NCBI RefSeq assembly: GCF_900103405.1
Contig: NZ_FNHX01000005.1
Location: 436,845-500,844, forward strand
Direction: 5' to 3'
DNA length: 64,000 bases
DNA from: Polaromonas sp. JS666
GTDB lineage: Bacteria; Pseudomonadota; Gammaproteobacteria; Burkholderiales; Burkholderiaceae_C
Shown here: positions 17,994 to 25,620 of the stretch, one piece after another
How positions within the stretch are numbered: position 1 is the first letter of the stretch
How the letters are laid out: every line of letters begins with the position of its first letter
The notes under the pieces: model-generated
Told to the model about the DNA's origin: nothing
The model's input: the letters and a program-made list of their open reading frames with translations, nothing else
Database searches by the model: none
Made by a program: the position numbers and the translations under genes

Positions 17994-18548
17994 ATGCAGA
18001 CTCAACACAAACTCGCTTCCCTGGGCGTCGCGCTGGCCCTGTCGTTCGCGGCCCTTCCCTCCTTCGCGCAAGTCATGGTGGGCGGCGCGCCCATGCTGGC
18101 CAGCAAGGACATCATCGACAACGCGGTCAACTCCAAGGACCACACCACGCTGGTCGCGGCGGTCAAGGCCGCGGGCCTGGTCGACACGCTCAAGGGCCCG
18201 GGCCCGTTCACGGTGTTTGCGCCCACCAACGCGGCCTTCGCGGCGCTGCCCGCCGGCACGGTGGACACGCTGCTCAAGCCCGAAAACAAGGGCATGCTGA
18301 CCGGCGTCTTGACCTACCACGTGGTGCCCGGCAAATGGGACGCCGCGGCCATCAGCAAGATGATTGCCGACGGCAAGGGCATGGCTTCGATCAAGACGGT
18401 GGCCGGCGGCACGCTGGTGGCCAAGTCGGCCGGCGGCAAGGTCACGGTGACCGATGAGAAAGGCGGCGTGGCCACCGTGAGCATCGCCGACGTTTACCAG
18501 TCCAACGGCGTGATCCACGTGGTGGACAAGGTGCTGCTGCCCAAGTAA
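17994..18548 (+). CDS. Secreted fasciclin (FAS1) domain protein
   Basis: 184-residue exported protein made of a signal peptide (to about ALPSFAQ) and one FAS1 domain. FAS1 landmarks are LVAAVKAAGLVDTLKGPGPFTVFAPTNAAFAALP (box H1) and the closing SNGVIHVVDKVLLP (box H2). The start is the ATG at 17994, after AAAGGA; an in-frame ATG 45 bases earlier adds a non-signal tail and is unlikely. Single-domain bacterial fasciclins are adhesive or of unknown role. A hairpin at 18565-18595 just after the stop is a likely terminator. The MQTQHKLAS leader and high lysine content are usual for this group. Confidence 0.92.
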   Translation: MQTQHKLASLGVALALSFAALPSFAQVMVGGAPMLASKDIIDNAVNSKDHTTLVAAVKAAGLVDTLKGPGPFTVFAPTNAAFAALPAGTVDTLLKPENKGMLTGVLTYHVVPGKWDAAAISKMIADGKGMASIKTVAGGTLVAKSAGGKVTVTDEKGGVATVSIADVYQSNGVIHVVDKVLLPK

Positions 18549-18564
18549 AAAGGCAAGGCTTTGG

Positions 18565-18595
18565 GGCCCGCGCGCGGCATGGCTGTGCGCGGGCC
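18565..18595 (+). terminator. Probable terminator after the fasciclin gene
   Basis: GC-rich hairpin with an 11-bp stem (18565-18575/18585-18595, one G-U pair) and a 9-base loop, followed by TTGTT. It lies between convergent genes. The T tract is weak, so termination is likely but not certain. Confidence 0.55.
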
Positions 18596-18620
18596 TTGTT
18601 GCGCCCGCTGCCGGCCGGTA

Positions 18621-19400
18621 TCAGCTTGCTGAAGGCAATGCCTCCATAGGCGCCAGCCGGGCCGCTTGCACCACCGACAAATAGGCTTCTTCCAAGCCGC
18701 CCGGCCCATGCTGCACCAGCCATTCGTCGACCGTGCCTATGAAGCGCAGGCTGCCCGCATGCAGGATGGCGACGCGATCGGCCAGGTCCTGCACGTCGGC
18801 CAGCGAATGCGTGCTCATTAGCACCGCGCAGCCGGCATCGCGCTGCAGGCGCAGCTGTTCGCGCACGCGTATGCGCGAGAGAGGGTCCAGGCCGCTCATG
18901 GGCTCGTCCAGCACCAGCAGGCGGCGCCGCGCCAGGAAGGCCGCGGCCAGGCCGATTTTTTGCGCCATGCCTTTGGAGCATTCGCGCAGCGGCCTGTCCA
19001 GCACGCTGGCCTCCAGGTCCAGTTCGGCCAACATGCCGGGCAGTCCCAGCTGCGGAAACGGCAGGCCGTGCAGATGCGCCGCCAGCCGGAAATAGTCGCG
19101 CGCATGCAGCCAGCCCGGCGGCGAGAAACGCTCGGGCACATAGGCCAGCTGCTCGCGTGAAATCGGCCGGCCGTGGTCCTGTCCAAAAATGGACAAGGTG
19201 CCCGAGGTCGGCGCGGCCAGGTCCAGCAGGCATTTGATCAAGGTGGTCTTGCCCGCGCCGTTCATGCCCAGCAAGGCCAGGCATTCGCCGGGATGGACTT
19301 GCAGTGACACGCCGGCCAGCGCCGTGCGCGCCCTGGATGCGCCATAACGTTTGTGAACCTCGCCGGCCTGCAGCGCCGGATGTTGTTGCGGGGCTTTCAT
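18621..19400 (-). CDS. ABC transporter ATP-binding protein, last gene of the pilus-linked train
   Basis: 259-residue cytoplasmic ATPase of an ABC-2 type exporter. Walker A is GMNGAGKTT (45-53), the signature is CSKGMAQKIGLA (141-152; CSKGM instead of LSGGQ), and Walker B is LLVLDEPMSGLDP with D165-E166. Among ABC ATPases it most resembles NosF/PilH-like subunits of single-operon exporters. Its ATG overlaps the upstream accessory gene by four bases, which itself overlaps the permease gene. The transporter is therefore translated in series with the pilus genes. The cargo is unknown; Myxococcus PilGHI, an ABC transporter needed for type IV pili, is the nearest precedent I know. Confidence 0.92.
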   Translation of the reverse strand: MKAPQQHPALQAGEVHKRYGASRARTALAGVSLQVHPGECLALLGMNGAGKTTLIKCLLDLAAPTSGTLSIFGQDHGRPISREQLAYVPERFSPPGWLHARDYFRLAAHLHGLPFPQLGLPGMLAELDLEASVLDRPLRECSKGMAQKIGLAAAFLARRRLLVLDEPMSGLDPLSRIRVREQLRLQRDAGCAVLMSTHSLADVQDLADRVAILHAGSLRFIGTVDEWLVQHGPGGLEEAYLSVVQAARLAPMEALPSAS

Positions 19401-20113
19401 TTCTGCTCCAGCTCCTTGAGGGTTTGCGTGAGAAAGCGCAGTTCGTTGTCGTCGTGGATCTGCCCGCTGGCCAGCAGCGCGCCCAGCAGTGCCCTGGCGG
19501 TGTCCAGGTCGTTCTGGCCCATGCGCAGGAAGATTTCCATCTGCCGTGCCCAGGCCGGCACCTGCGGCAAACCTTCGGCGTACTGCCGCAGCTCGGCGGC
19601 ATAGCGCAGGGCCAGCGCCGGGTCTTTCATCTGCACCTTGGCCACATAGGCCACATGCGCCATCCAGCGCCAGCGGTGCAGTGGGTCTTGCGGATACTGG
19701 CCGGCGACGAAGTCGGTCATCAGGCGCTGGCGCTGCAGGTCGGGCACCTGGGTATAGAGCCGCGCGGCGGCCAGCAGCGGATACTGCCCCAGCGGGTCGA
19801 GCTGCAGGATGTGGCCCAGCCAGGCCACCACGTCGCCGTAGTCGAGTTCGCGCCAGGGCAGGCTGAGGCCGGGCTGCACGTCGTGGGCCTGCAGGTACAA
19901 GTCCAGCATCTTGGCCAGCGGCACGGGATCGTCGAGAGACGCGAGGCGCGATGCGGTGACGCTGGGCGGACGGCCCAGCGGCTGCGCGCCGGCCTCAGGC
20001 ACGCCGCGCCATAGCGCCAGCGCCACCTGGCCGGCCAACAGCACGGCGAACACGGCCACCACACGCGCGGGCGCGCGGCGTGGGGTTCCGGTGCGGCGTA
20101 ATTCAAACTTCAC
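19397..20113 (-). CDS. Membrane-anchored accessory protein of the ABC transporter (unknown family)
   Basis: 238-residue protein that I do not recognise. It has one N-terminal membrane segment (about residues 15-34, positive side MKFELRRTGTPRRAPAR) and a periplasmic helical region of about 190 residues with TPR-like helix pairs (WLGHILQLDPLGQYPLLAAARLY, ALRYAAELRQYAEGL). The start is GTG, overlapping the end of the permease gene by 11 bases; the ATPase gene overlaps its end by four. Lying between permease and ATPase, it is probably a dedicated third component of the exporter. The three-gene layout is like pilGHI of Myxococcus, but I cannot claim homology. Confidence 0.75.
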   Translation of the reverse strand: MKFELRRTGTPRRAPARVVAVFAVLLAGQVALALWRGVPEAGAQPLGRPPSVTASRLASLDDPVPLAKMLDLYLQAHDVQPGLSLPWRELDYGDVVAWLGHILQLDPLGQYPLLAAARLYTQVPDLQRQRLMTDFVAGQYPQDPLHRWRWMAHVAYVAKVQMKDPALALRYAAELRQYAEGLPQVPAWARQMEIFLRMGQNDLDTARALLGALLASGQIHDDNELRFLTQTLKELEQK

Positions 20114-20909
20114 GGCGGTACAGGTCTATCAGGGAGGCACCCGCGCACAGCGCCGCATACCAGAGCGCCCAGCCGAACTGCAGCGCGAGCAGCGCGCCCT
20201 GCACAGGCCCGCCCAGCGCCCAGGGTGAGGGCGCAAAACCCGCCAGCGGCGGCAGCAGCCAGCCCAGCAGGTCAAAGACGGCGCGGCCCGCCACCACGTC
20301 CCACGAAGCGGCGTCCTGCCCCACCGGGTGTGCCGCCATGAAGCGCGCCACGTCCAGCAGCCGCGCCCACAGGTAAAACGCGCAACAGCCCGCATAAGCC
20401 GGCAACACGCGGCGCAGGCCCAAGGCAAAGAACAAGGCGGCCGCCACGACAATGCTGAGTTCCAGCGCCAGCGATGCGCCCCAGGCCAACACGGCGGCGT
20501 GGCCGCCCGGCACGGCCATGGCCAGCATCACGCCCGTGGCCCCCGCGGCCGCAAGCCAGGCCAGCAGCATGTAGCCGGCCTGCCGCCCCATCACAAACTG
20601 CGCGCGCGATAAGGGAAAAGCCAGCAGCACTTGGAAGAAGCCGCCTTCCATGTCACGCACCGTGCTGGAGACCACAATGAGCGCGAGCGCCAGCACCAGG
20701 CCCAGGCGGTAAAGATGCGCGGCCAGCGCGAGCCGGGTCTCCTGGCCTTCGGTCACCGCCATCGAAGCGGCGAAGGCACCGAGCGCGTAGACCGCTGTGA
20801 GAAAAAGCAGCAACAGCCGCGCGCTGCGGCCGCGCCAGGCTTCGATGAGGGTGAGGCGGATGAGGGCGGTGAGGGGGGGTAGCTTGGGTAGAAAGGTTTG
20901 CATCATCAT
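20103..20909 (-). CDS. ABC-2 type transporter permease linked to the pilus genes
   Basis: About 268-residue inner-membrane protein with six predicted spans, for example LLLLFLTAVYALGAFAASMA, LVLALALIVVSSTV and an AALFFALGL span. The STVRDMEGGFFQVLLAFPLSRAQFVMGR loop is typical of NosY/CcmB-like ABC-2 permeases. I take the ATG ending at 20909 as start: it gives a four-base ATGA overlap with the upstream pilin gene, the same junction as at several other places in this train. The alternative GTG three codons earlier is possible. The protein should form the membrane half of an exporter with the ATPase at 18621-19400. Confidence 0.85.
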   Translation of the reverse strand: MMMQTFLPKLPPLTALIRLTLIEAWRGRSARLLLLFLTAVYALGAFAASMAVTEGQETRLALAAHLYRLGLVLALALIVVSSTVRDMEGGFFQVLLAFPLSRAQFVMGRQAGYMLLAWLAAAGATGVMLAMAVPGGHAAVLAWGASLALELSIVVAAALFFALGLRRVLPAYAGCCAFYLWARLLDVARFMAAHPVGQDAASWDVVAGRAVFDLLGWLLPPLAGFAPSPWALGGPVQGALLALQFGWALWYAALCAGASLIDLYRREV

Positions 20910-21709
20910 GGCGTCCACTTTTCGGCGGCGAGGAGCTTGGCGGCCAGCAGGTTGGCGGGCATCCAGACCATGAGGTCGTCGAACTCGCCTGCAGGGTGTG
21001 TCGCGTCGGTACGAAATCGGAACACGAAGTTGCGGCGGCTGGCTGCGGTACCACCTGATGCACTCGGAAGGTTCTGGATTTCGTCGCTGAGTGCAGGAGG
21101 CGCGGCAACGTTGGTTTCGCCGTCCATCGAGATTGCTCCCCGCCCGTTTTTTCCGTGCGAATACACCACGAATGTTGCATTGGTTGCCGGTTGCATCGAG
21201 GTGGCGCCGGAAAAACAGCTGGGAATGTTACCGATCACCTGCGTGGTACACGTGATGGTCAGGTTGCTGTTACGGAGCTGGGTAGCCGTCAAGGCACCGG
21301 TATTGGTTAGTGGCGTTGAGACCGCGTAGCGCAACCTATTGCCCCACGCGTCCGCACCAGAGACACCCAAGGTCGCCCAGGGCAGGTACCCCCAGCTGGC
21401 GTCCGTGAGATCAGAAAATGTTGGAGCAGGGTGAGGAGCGCATCCGTTCACTGCATCGTACGTGCTTGCCACGCCATCACTTCCAGCAGCAGGGCAAGGC
21501 AGGCGCTGATTCAGCAAGGCGTAGCCCAGAATGGCCTGCTGAGCGGTTTCCAGTGCTGCCTGAGTGGTGGCTGTTGCCTTCTGCTCGAGCATTCGCGCCA
21601 CCGGAACCATCAGCCCGCCTAGCAACAGAGCCACAATGCCCATCACAAGGGCCAATTCCACCAAAGTAAAGCCTTGCTGTCGCGGGCATGGAAGCACACG
21701 CACTGTCAT
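20906..21709 (-). CDS. Prepilin-type protein with LPCP motif
   Basis: 267-residue type IV pilin-like protein. It has a class III signal: a short basic leader, then G13 and FTLVE (glutamate at +5) and a hydrophobic helix LALVMGIVALLLGGLMVPV. After the helix come LPCP (70-73) and WGYLPWATL...DAWGNRLRYAV (107-130), shared with its upstream neighbour, and later VVYSHGKNGRG. It is much larger than major pilins, so it is probably a minor or pseudopilin. Cysteines 72 and 90 could pair. It overlaps the 437-residue gene by four bases and the permease gene by four. Processing requires a prepilin peptidase, which is not in this window. Confidence 0.85.
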   Translation of the reverse strand: MTVRVLPCPRQQGFTLVELALVMGIVALLLGGLMVPVARMLEQKATATTQAALETAQQAILGYALLNQRLPCPAAGSDGVASTYDAVNGCAPHPAPTFSDLTDASWGYLPWATLGVSGADAWGNRLRYAVSTPLTNTGALTATQLRNSNLTITCTTQVIGNIPSCFSGATSMQPATNATFVVYSHGKNGRGAISMDGETNVAAPPALSDEIQNLPSASGGTAASRRNFVFRFRTDATHPAGEFDDLMVWMPANLLAAKLLAAEKWTP

Positions 21710-23019
21710 TTCAACTCCTTCAGAACGTCGTTGGACTGGGGTTGTTTGTCGGGTGTGATTAGCTTTCTGGTTTGCGTCGAGACTTTTGGGTTGGTGACTA
21801 ACTCTATGCCGTTGTCCGTGCCATTAACGCCAGCTTCGATGCACTCCAATTTCAGCACCGCATCGAAGAGCAATGTCTTACTACAGTCTTGACCGGACAA
21901 CGCTCGGCCGCGCGCGAGAATCACGCCGCTCACAGGGAGGCTCGCGGCGCTCAGTAATGTGCCGGGGAGACAAGTCGACGCAGTAGTCGCCACCGGCATA
22001 TCGAAGGCGCAACCCGGGGCAACCGCATAGAAGGCCAATTTGTGCCATTCATCCGTCTTCAGAGGTCCGCTGAGATCAAAACTCAGCATTGAGCCCACTG
22101 GTGCACCGGGGTCGGGATCGGGATAGTGACAATAAAGCGGGAAGAAGCCACTGTACTGCCCAGCCATGCAGCCACCTCCCGGTGTATTCGCCGCGAGCGG
22201 AAGCCGGCCCTTTGTTGTTGACGACAGCGAATTCAGCGCGGTTTTTAATGCCTCGGAATTAGCTCGCATGGCGACTGCCGCGAATTCCTCAGCGGTGATC
22301 CAGATGAGTTGATGGGTCAATGAGGCCTTGTCCGGTGCGAGTTCCGTCGCGCTCGAGAAATTGACCAAAGTAATCGCGTTAGTCGCGGGTGCGGCATTAC
22401 TGGAACCCAGGTAGCCCGCCGCGTCCTGGGCTGCGTCTTCTGTCGGGCTTGTCGCGCAAGGCGGCGCGCCGCTGGTGCTGGTGCCGTGCGACTGCAAACC
22501 TGTCTGGGCTGACCGGGCAAACACTACCGCAACCACCTTGTCTGCCAGGATATGTCCCGCTTCATCTTTGATGGTGATCCCGCCATCGGTATCTGCGTTG
22601 ACGCCGGTTGTTGTTTCAGATGCGGGGGCGTTCTTGAACTGGCCGTCAACGGCATACCAAAGACATTCACCATAAGCGTCCCGCAGGGGCGGCAAGCTCA
22701 GCGCGTTCCAGGGCAGCAGTCCCAACTGGGTATTGCCCGCGAGCCCGCAGGGCTTGGCCGTGCCTCCAGGAATTGGATCTACGTCGGCCTTGCCATCACC
22801 GGTAATGTTGGGGCAGGGCAAGCGCGTATTCTTGCTGCTCAAAGCAGTTTCCACCACATACGCCAGCAAGGCTTCTTTGGCCTGCCCCAGGACTACCCGG
22901 TTGATGGCTTGTTTCGACGGCGGCGGGTCACTCGCCACCCAGGCGGCCATGACGCCAAAAACGCCAACCGCGATCAGCACGATCATCAGCAGCGCGACAA
23001 ACCCCCTTTGCGCTTTCAT
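21706..23019 (-). CDS. Large pilin-like protein (LPCP family), PilX-like N-terminus
   Basis: 437-residue protein with an N-terminal RGFVALLMIVLIAVGVFGVMA segment. This looks like a class III leader with glycine at -1 but without the +5 glutamate, as in PilX-type minor pilins. The next 120 residues repeat the plan of the downstream pilin: LPCP (67-70), then LGLLPWNALSLPPLRDAYGECLWYAV (in parts, 99-124), so the two are paralogues. A GDGKADVD stretch after LPCP resembles a calcium-binding loop. The remaining 300 residues, rich in Ser, Thr and Ala with several cysteines, are unfamiliar. It overlaps both neighbours by four bases. A tip or adhesin role is possible but not shown. Confidence 0.75.
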   Translation of the reverse strand: MKAQRGFVALLMIVLIAVGVFGVMAAWVASDPPPSKQAINRVVLGQAKEALLAYVVETALSSKNTRLPCPNITGDGKADVDPIPGGTAKPCGLAGNTQLGLLPWNALSLPPLRDAYGECLWYAVDGQFKNAPASETTTGVNADTDGGITIKDEAGHILADKVVAVVFARSAQTGLQSHGTSTSGAPPCATSPTEDAAQDAAGYLGSSNAAPATNAITLVNFSSATELAPDKASLTHQLIWITAEEFAAVAMRANSEALKTALNSLSSTTKGRLPLAANTPGGGCMAGQYSGFFPLYCHYPDPDPGAPVGSMLSFDLSGPLKTDEWHKLAFYAVAPGCAFDMPVATTASTCLPGTLLSAASLPVSGVILARGRALSGQDCSKTLLFDAVLKLECIEAGVNGTDNGIELVTNPKVSTQTRKLITPDKQPQSNDVLKELK

Positions 23020-23459
23020 CTCGCAGCCTCCGGTTTCACCGCCCCCGATGGCGCTGAGGCCGCGGCGGCCGCGCTGCTGAGCGGCCGCATCAAGGTCTCG
23101 CCAATCGCCGCGCGTTCAATCTCGCCGTCCTGCAGCGGCATTTCCACGCCCAGCACCCGGCCCTTGGGATCGCGGCGCACGCGTACGCCAAAGGGCAGGT
23201 CGTGCTCCAGGTAGGGCGTGCCGTTGATCCAGACGGTGGTCTTGCCCTGGGGGCGGACCGCGATTCCGTCTATACGCAGCATGGAGGCCAGGGCGCGCGC
23301 GGCCGCTTCCTGCGGCGCGGGCTGGCCGAAGCGCCTGGCTTCCATTTCGGCCCGATCGGCTGCCGTGTAGAACAGCCGCCCCAAGCCATCCGGTGCGGCC
23401 GCGGCGTACAACGGCCATATGCAGCCGCCAAGCACCAGGGCCCTTGCTATCGCCTTCAT
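23016..23459 (-). CDS. Small exported pilus assembly protein, MshK-like position
   Basis: 147-residue exported protein with a signal peptide (MKAIARALVLGGCIWPLYAAAA). The mature part starts DGLGRLFYTAADRAEMEARR, a motif I associate with small proteins encoded beside PilO/MshJ genes. A compact beta-type region follows (RIDGIAVRPQGKTTVWING), then an Ala/Ser-rich tail. Its place after the PilM/PilN-like and PilO-like genes corresponds to mshK in MSHA clusters or pilP in type IVa clusters, so it may link inner-membrane parts to the secretin. Assignment rests mainly on order. It overlaps both neighbours by four bases. Confidence 0.65.
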   Translation of the reverse strand: MKAIARALVLGGCIWPLYAAAAPDGLGRLFYTAADRAEMEARRFGQPAPQEAAARALASMLRIDGIAVRPQGKTTVWINGTPYLEHDLPFGVRVRRDPKGRVLGVEMPLQDGEIERAAIGETLMRPLSSAAAAASAPSGAVKPEAAR

Positions 23460-24130
23460 GCTTTGCCCCCCGCCGCGCGCGCCGGCGGTTCATAGACGCG
23501 CAGTGTGTTCCAGATCAAGGTGCATTCGGCCTTGATGGCCGCGCCGCCGGAGCGGTTCATCTCGCAGCGCTCCACGCTGACGCGGCCCAGCTGCGCCTGT
23601 GCCAGTTCTTCCAGCACACGCAACATGTCGTCCTCATGCACCAGGGTCATGGTCAGGCGCATGCGGGTGGCGAACAGCTCGATGCGCCGGCCGCCTCCCG
23701 CCGCGCCGAGCGGGGACAGGGCCGCAGGGCCGGCCGCGGCTGTCTTTTCGGTGGGCTGCACGGTCTGGGCTTCTATCGTGTACTGCAGCTTGAGGCCCGG
23801 CCAGCGCCTTTCCATGCCGCGCAGGCGTTCTATCCATTCGAGCCGCTTTTCTTCGCCGTAAAGGCCTTGCGATTGCAGGTTTCGCAGCAGCGGCAGCAGG
23901 CGCTCGATGTTGTCCCTTTCCCGGCCGCTGTTGAGAAAGCGCTGGTGGCTGGTTTGTTCCGCCTTGCGCTGGCGATCCAGCCGCGCGGCTATATCCGCGC
24001 GCCACCAGTGGAAGGCGCCCGCCAGCAGCAGCCCCAGCGCTGCCAGGGCGCCGGCCTGCAGCGCGGCGCGCCGCAAAGGCGGCGGCCATGCGCCGGGGTG
24101 CCAGGCCTGGCGTGGTGCTACTGGCTCCAT
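23456..24130 (-). CDS. PilO/MshJ-like inner-membrane assembly protein
   Basis: 224-residue bitopic protein: a short cytoplasmic N-terminus, one membrane span (about 25-43, LQAGALAALGLLLAGAFHWW), then a coiled-coil-like region (RQRKAEQTSHQRFLNSGRERDN) and a periplasmic domain with the ferredoxin-like rhythm of PilO/GspM/MshJ. The sequence MTLVHEDDMLRVLEELAQA fits the second such domain helix. It overlaps the PilM/PilN-like gene by 13 bases and the MshK-like gene by four. In pilus machines this protein dimerises with the PilN-like partner to form the alignment subcomplex. The family call is by architecture and order. Confidence 0.7.
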   Translation of the reverse strand: MEPVAPRQAWHPGAWPPPLRRAALQAGALAALGLLLAGAFHWWRADIAARLDRQRKAEQTSHQRFLNSGRERDNIERLLPLLRNLQSQGLYGEEKRLEWIERLRGMERRWPGLKLQYTIEAQTVQPTEKTAAAGPAALSPLGAAGGGRRIELFATRMRLTMTLVHEDDMLRVLEELAQAQLGRVSVERCEMNRSGGAAIKAECTLIWNTLRVYEPPARAAGGKA

Positions 24131-25620
24131 ACCTTGACCTCAAAACCGAGTTCGGCCTTGTCCTGCTGGCCCGAACCGTTGATGCTGGCGCTGCTTTGCA
24201 GGTCTAGCGGTACCTTGAGCACCTCGGCTGTCAGGCCGGCGGAGGCCAGGCTGGCGGTAAAGCGCGCCATGGCATCGCGCGTGCCGCGCAGGTCGTCGGG
24301 CTGCAGGCCGCGCACTTCGCCGCGTATCCGCAGCGCGGGAGGATTTGCGGGACCGGAGGCGTCCTGTTCCCAGTGCAGTTGGTCCAATTGCAGCTCGGGG
24401 TGTTTCTCGAGCACCTTGCCCGCCGCGGCCAGCAGCGCGCGCGGGCCGGGCGGGGAAGGCGCCAGGGTCCTGGTTTTTTGCTCCAGTGCGAGTAGTTCGT
24501 CCGCCTTCAAGGGGGATGCGGGAAAGGTGGCGGCTTCGCGCTGGTAGCGGGCATCGAACTTGCGCGTGCTGGCGGCCGCGTCGTTGAGCTCACCGGCCAG
24601 CGGCCACAGCGATACGGCCAGTCCGGCCGCGTAAAGCAGGCAAGCGCCGCTGAGGCCGCACCCTGCCAGGCGCATGTTGCGCGCCATGCGTGCTACCCAG
24701 TCAATCCGCAGCAGCGCGGGCGGCGCCAGCTGGTCCGGCGGCGTGCCGCGGGCGAGGGCAAACACGAACAGCAGCCGGGACAGCTCGGGTGAATCGGCCC
24801 AGGCCGGCGGCAGCTTGAGCGCCCGGGCGACGGCATCGGCCCGCAGCAGGTGATGGATGTTGTGCGCCGCGTCCGGGCCGGACGCGGCCTGGCTGTCCAT
24901 GCCGGGAGGACCGACACTCACCACGTGCAGCGGTGTCTTGTCGCGCATGAGGATGCCGTTCTCAAACAGGTATTCCTTCAGGCGCGCGGTTTCCTCGCGA
25001 AGGGCGGGCAGCCAGCCGGCGCCGGTGGCGTCGGTGCGCAGCGCCAGGCGCGAGAAGCAGGGCCGGCCGTCTATCACCACACATTGCCGCAGCCCGGACG
25101 GGTGGGCCGTGGCCAGCACCACCGGCCCGCGGCGGGGCAGCTTGAGCCGGCGCAGCAGCGGTGCCGCCAGCATGATGGGGGTGTAGACGCCGCCCAGCCG
25201 GGCCTGCGCGCCCTCCAGCGCCTCCAGCCAGGGCATCACGCGGCCGGCGTTGCCCAGGCTGTAGCCTAGCACCCGCAGCTTGCCGGGGCGGGAGCGGCTT
25301 GCGCCTTGCAGGGAGATCCAGCGAAACGGCGACTCCATCGCGAAACGCTGCTGCATGCGGGCCAGCCAGGCCTTGCGCGCCGCGCCGCGCAGGGGCGGCA
25401 TCACGTCGCCCCAGAATTCTTCTTCGGCATAGTCGGCCAGCACCAGCCAGCGGCAGGCCGGGTCGCTTCGCGCATGGTCGGCCAGGGCTTCGGGCTGCGT
25501 CCATCCCTGTTGCGGGCCTTCTTCCTCGAGGCCGTGGCGCGCCACGGCATAGACGCGCGGCTGCTCGCCTTCCAGGTGCAGGATGCGCAGCGGTGCAGGG
25601 GCGGCTTCAGAACTTCGCAT
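24118..25620 (-). CDS. PilM/PilN- or MshI-like fusion, cytoplasmic domain plus membrane and periplasmic part
   Basis: 500-residue protein that appears to join a cytoplasmic actin-like domain (residues 1 to about 310, PilM/GspL/MshI type) to one membrane span (318-340, AGCGLSGACLLYAAGLAVSLWP) and a periplasmic PilN-like domain (350-500). The cytoplasmic half includes GVYTPIMLAAPLLRRLKLPRRGPVVLATAHPSG (in parts) and a LEEEG-type loop, but I cannot point to an intact PilM nucleotide site. It follows the GspF gene with a 14-base overlap and precedes the PilO-like gene with a 13-base overlap. It would connect the ATPase to the periplasmic alignment complex. Confidence 0.7.
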   Translation of the reverse strand: MRSSEAAPAPLRILHLEGEQPRVYAVARHGLEEEGPQQGWTQPEALADHARSDPACRWLVLADYAEEEFWGDVMPPLRGAARKAWLARMQQRFAMESPFRWISLQGASRSRPGKLRVLGYSLGNAGRVMPWLEALEGAQARLGGVYTPIMLAAPLLRRLKLPRRGPVVLATAHPSGLRQCVVIDGRPCFSRLALRTDATGAGWLPALREETARLKEYLFENGILMRDKTPLHVVSVGPPGMDSQAASGPDAAHNIHHLLRADAVARALKLPPAWADSPELSRLLFVFALARGTPPDQLAPPALLRIDWVARMARNMRLAGCGLSGACLLYAAGLAVSLWPLAGELNDAAASTRKFDARYQREAATFPASPLKADELLALEQKTRTLAPSPPGPRALLAAAGKVLEKHPELQLDQLHWEQDASGPANPPALRIRGEVRGLQPDDLRGTRDAMARFTASLASAGLTAEVLKVPLDLQSSASINGSGQQDKAELGFEVKVWSQ

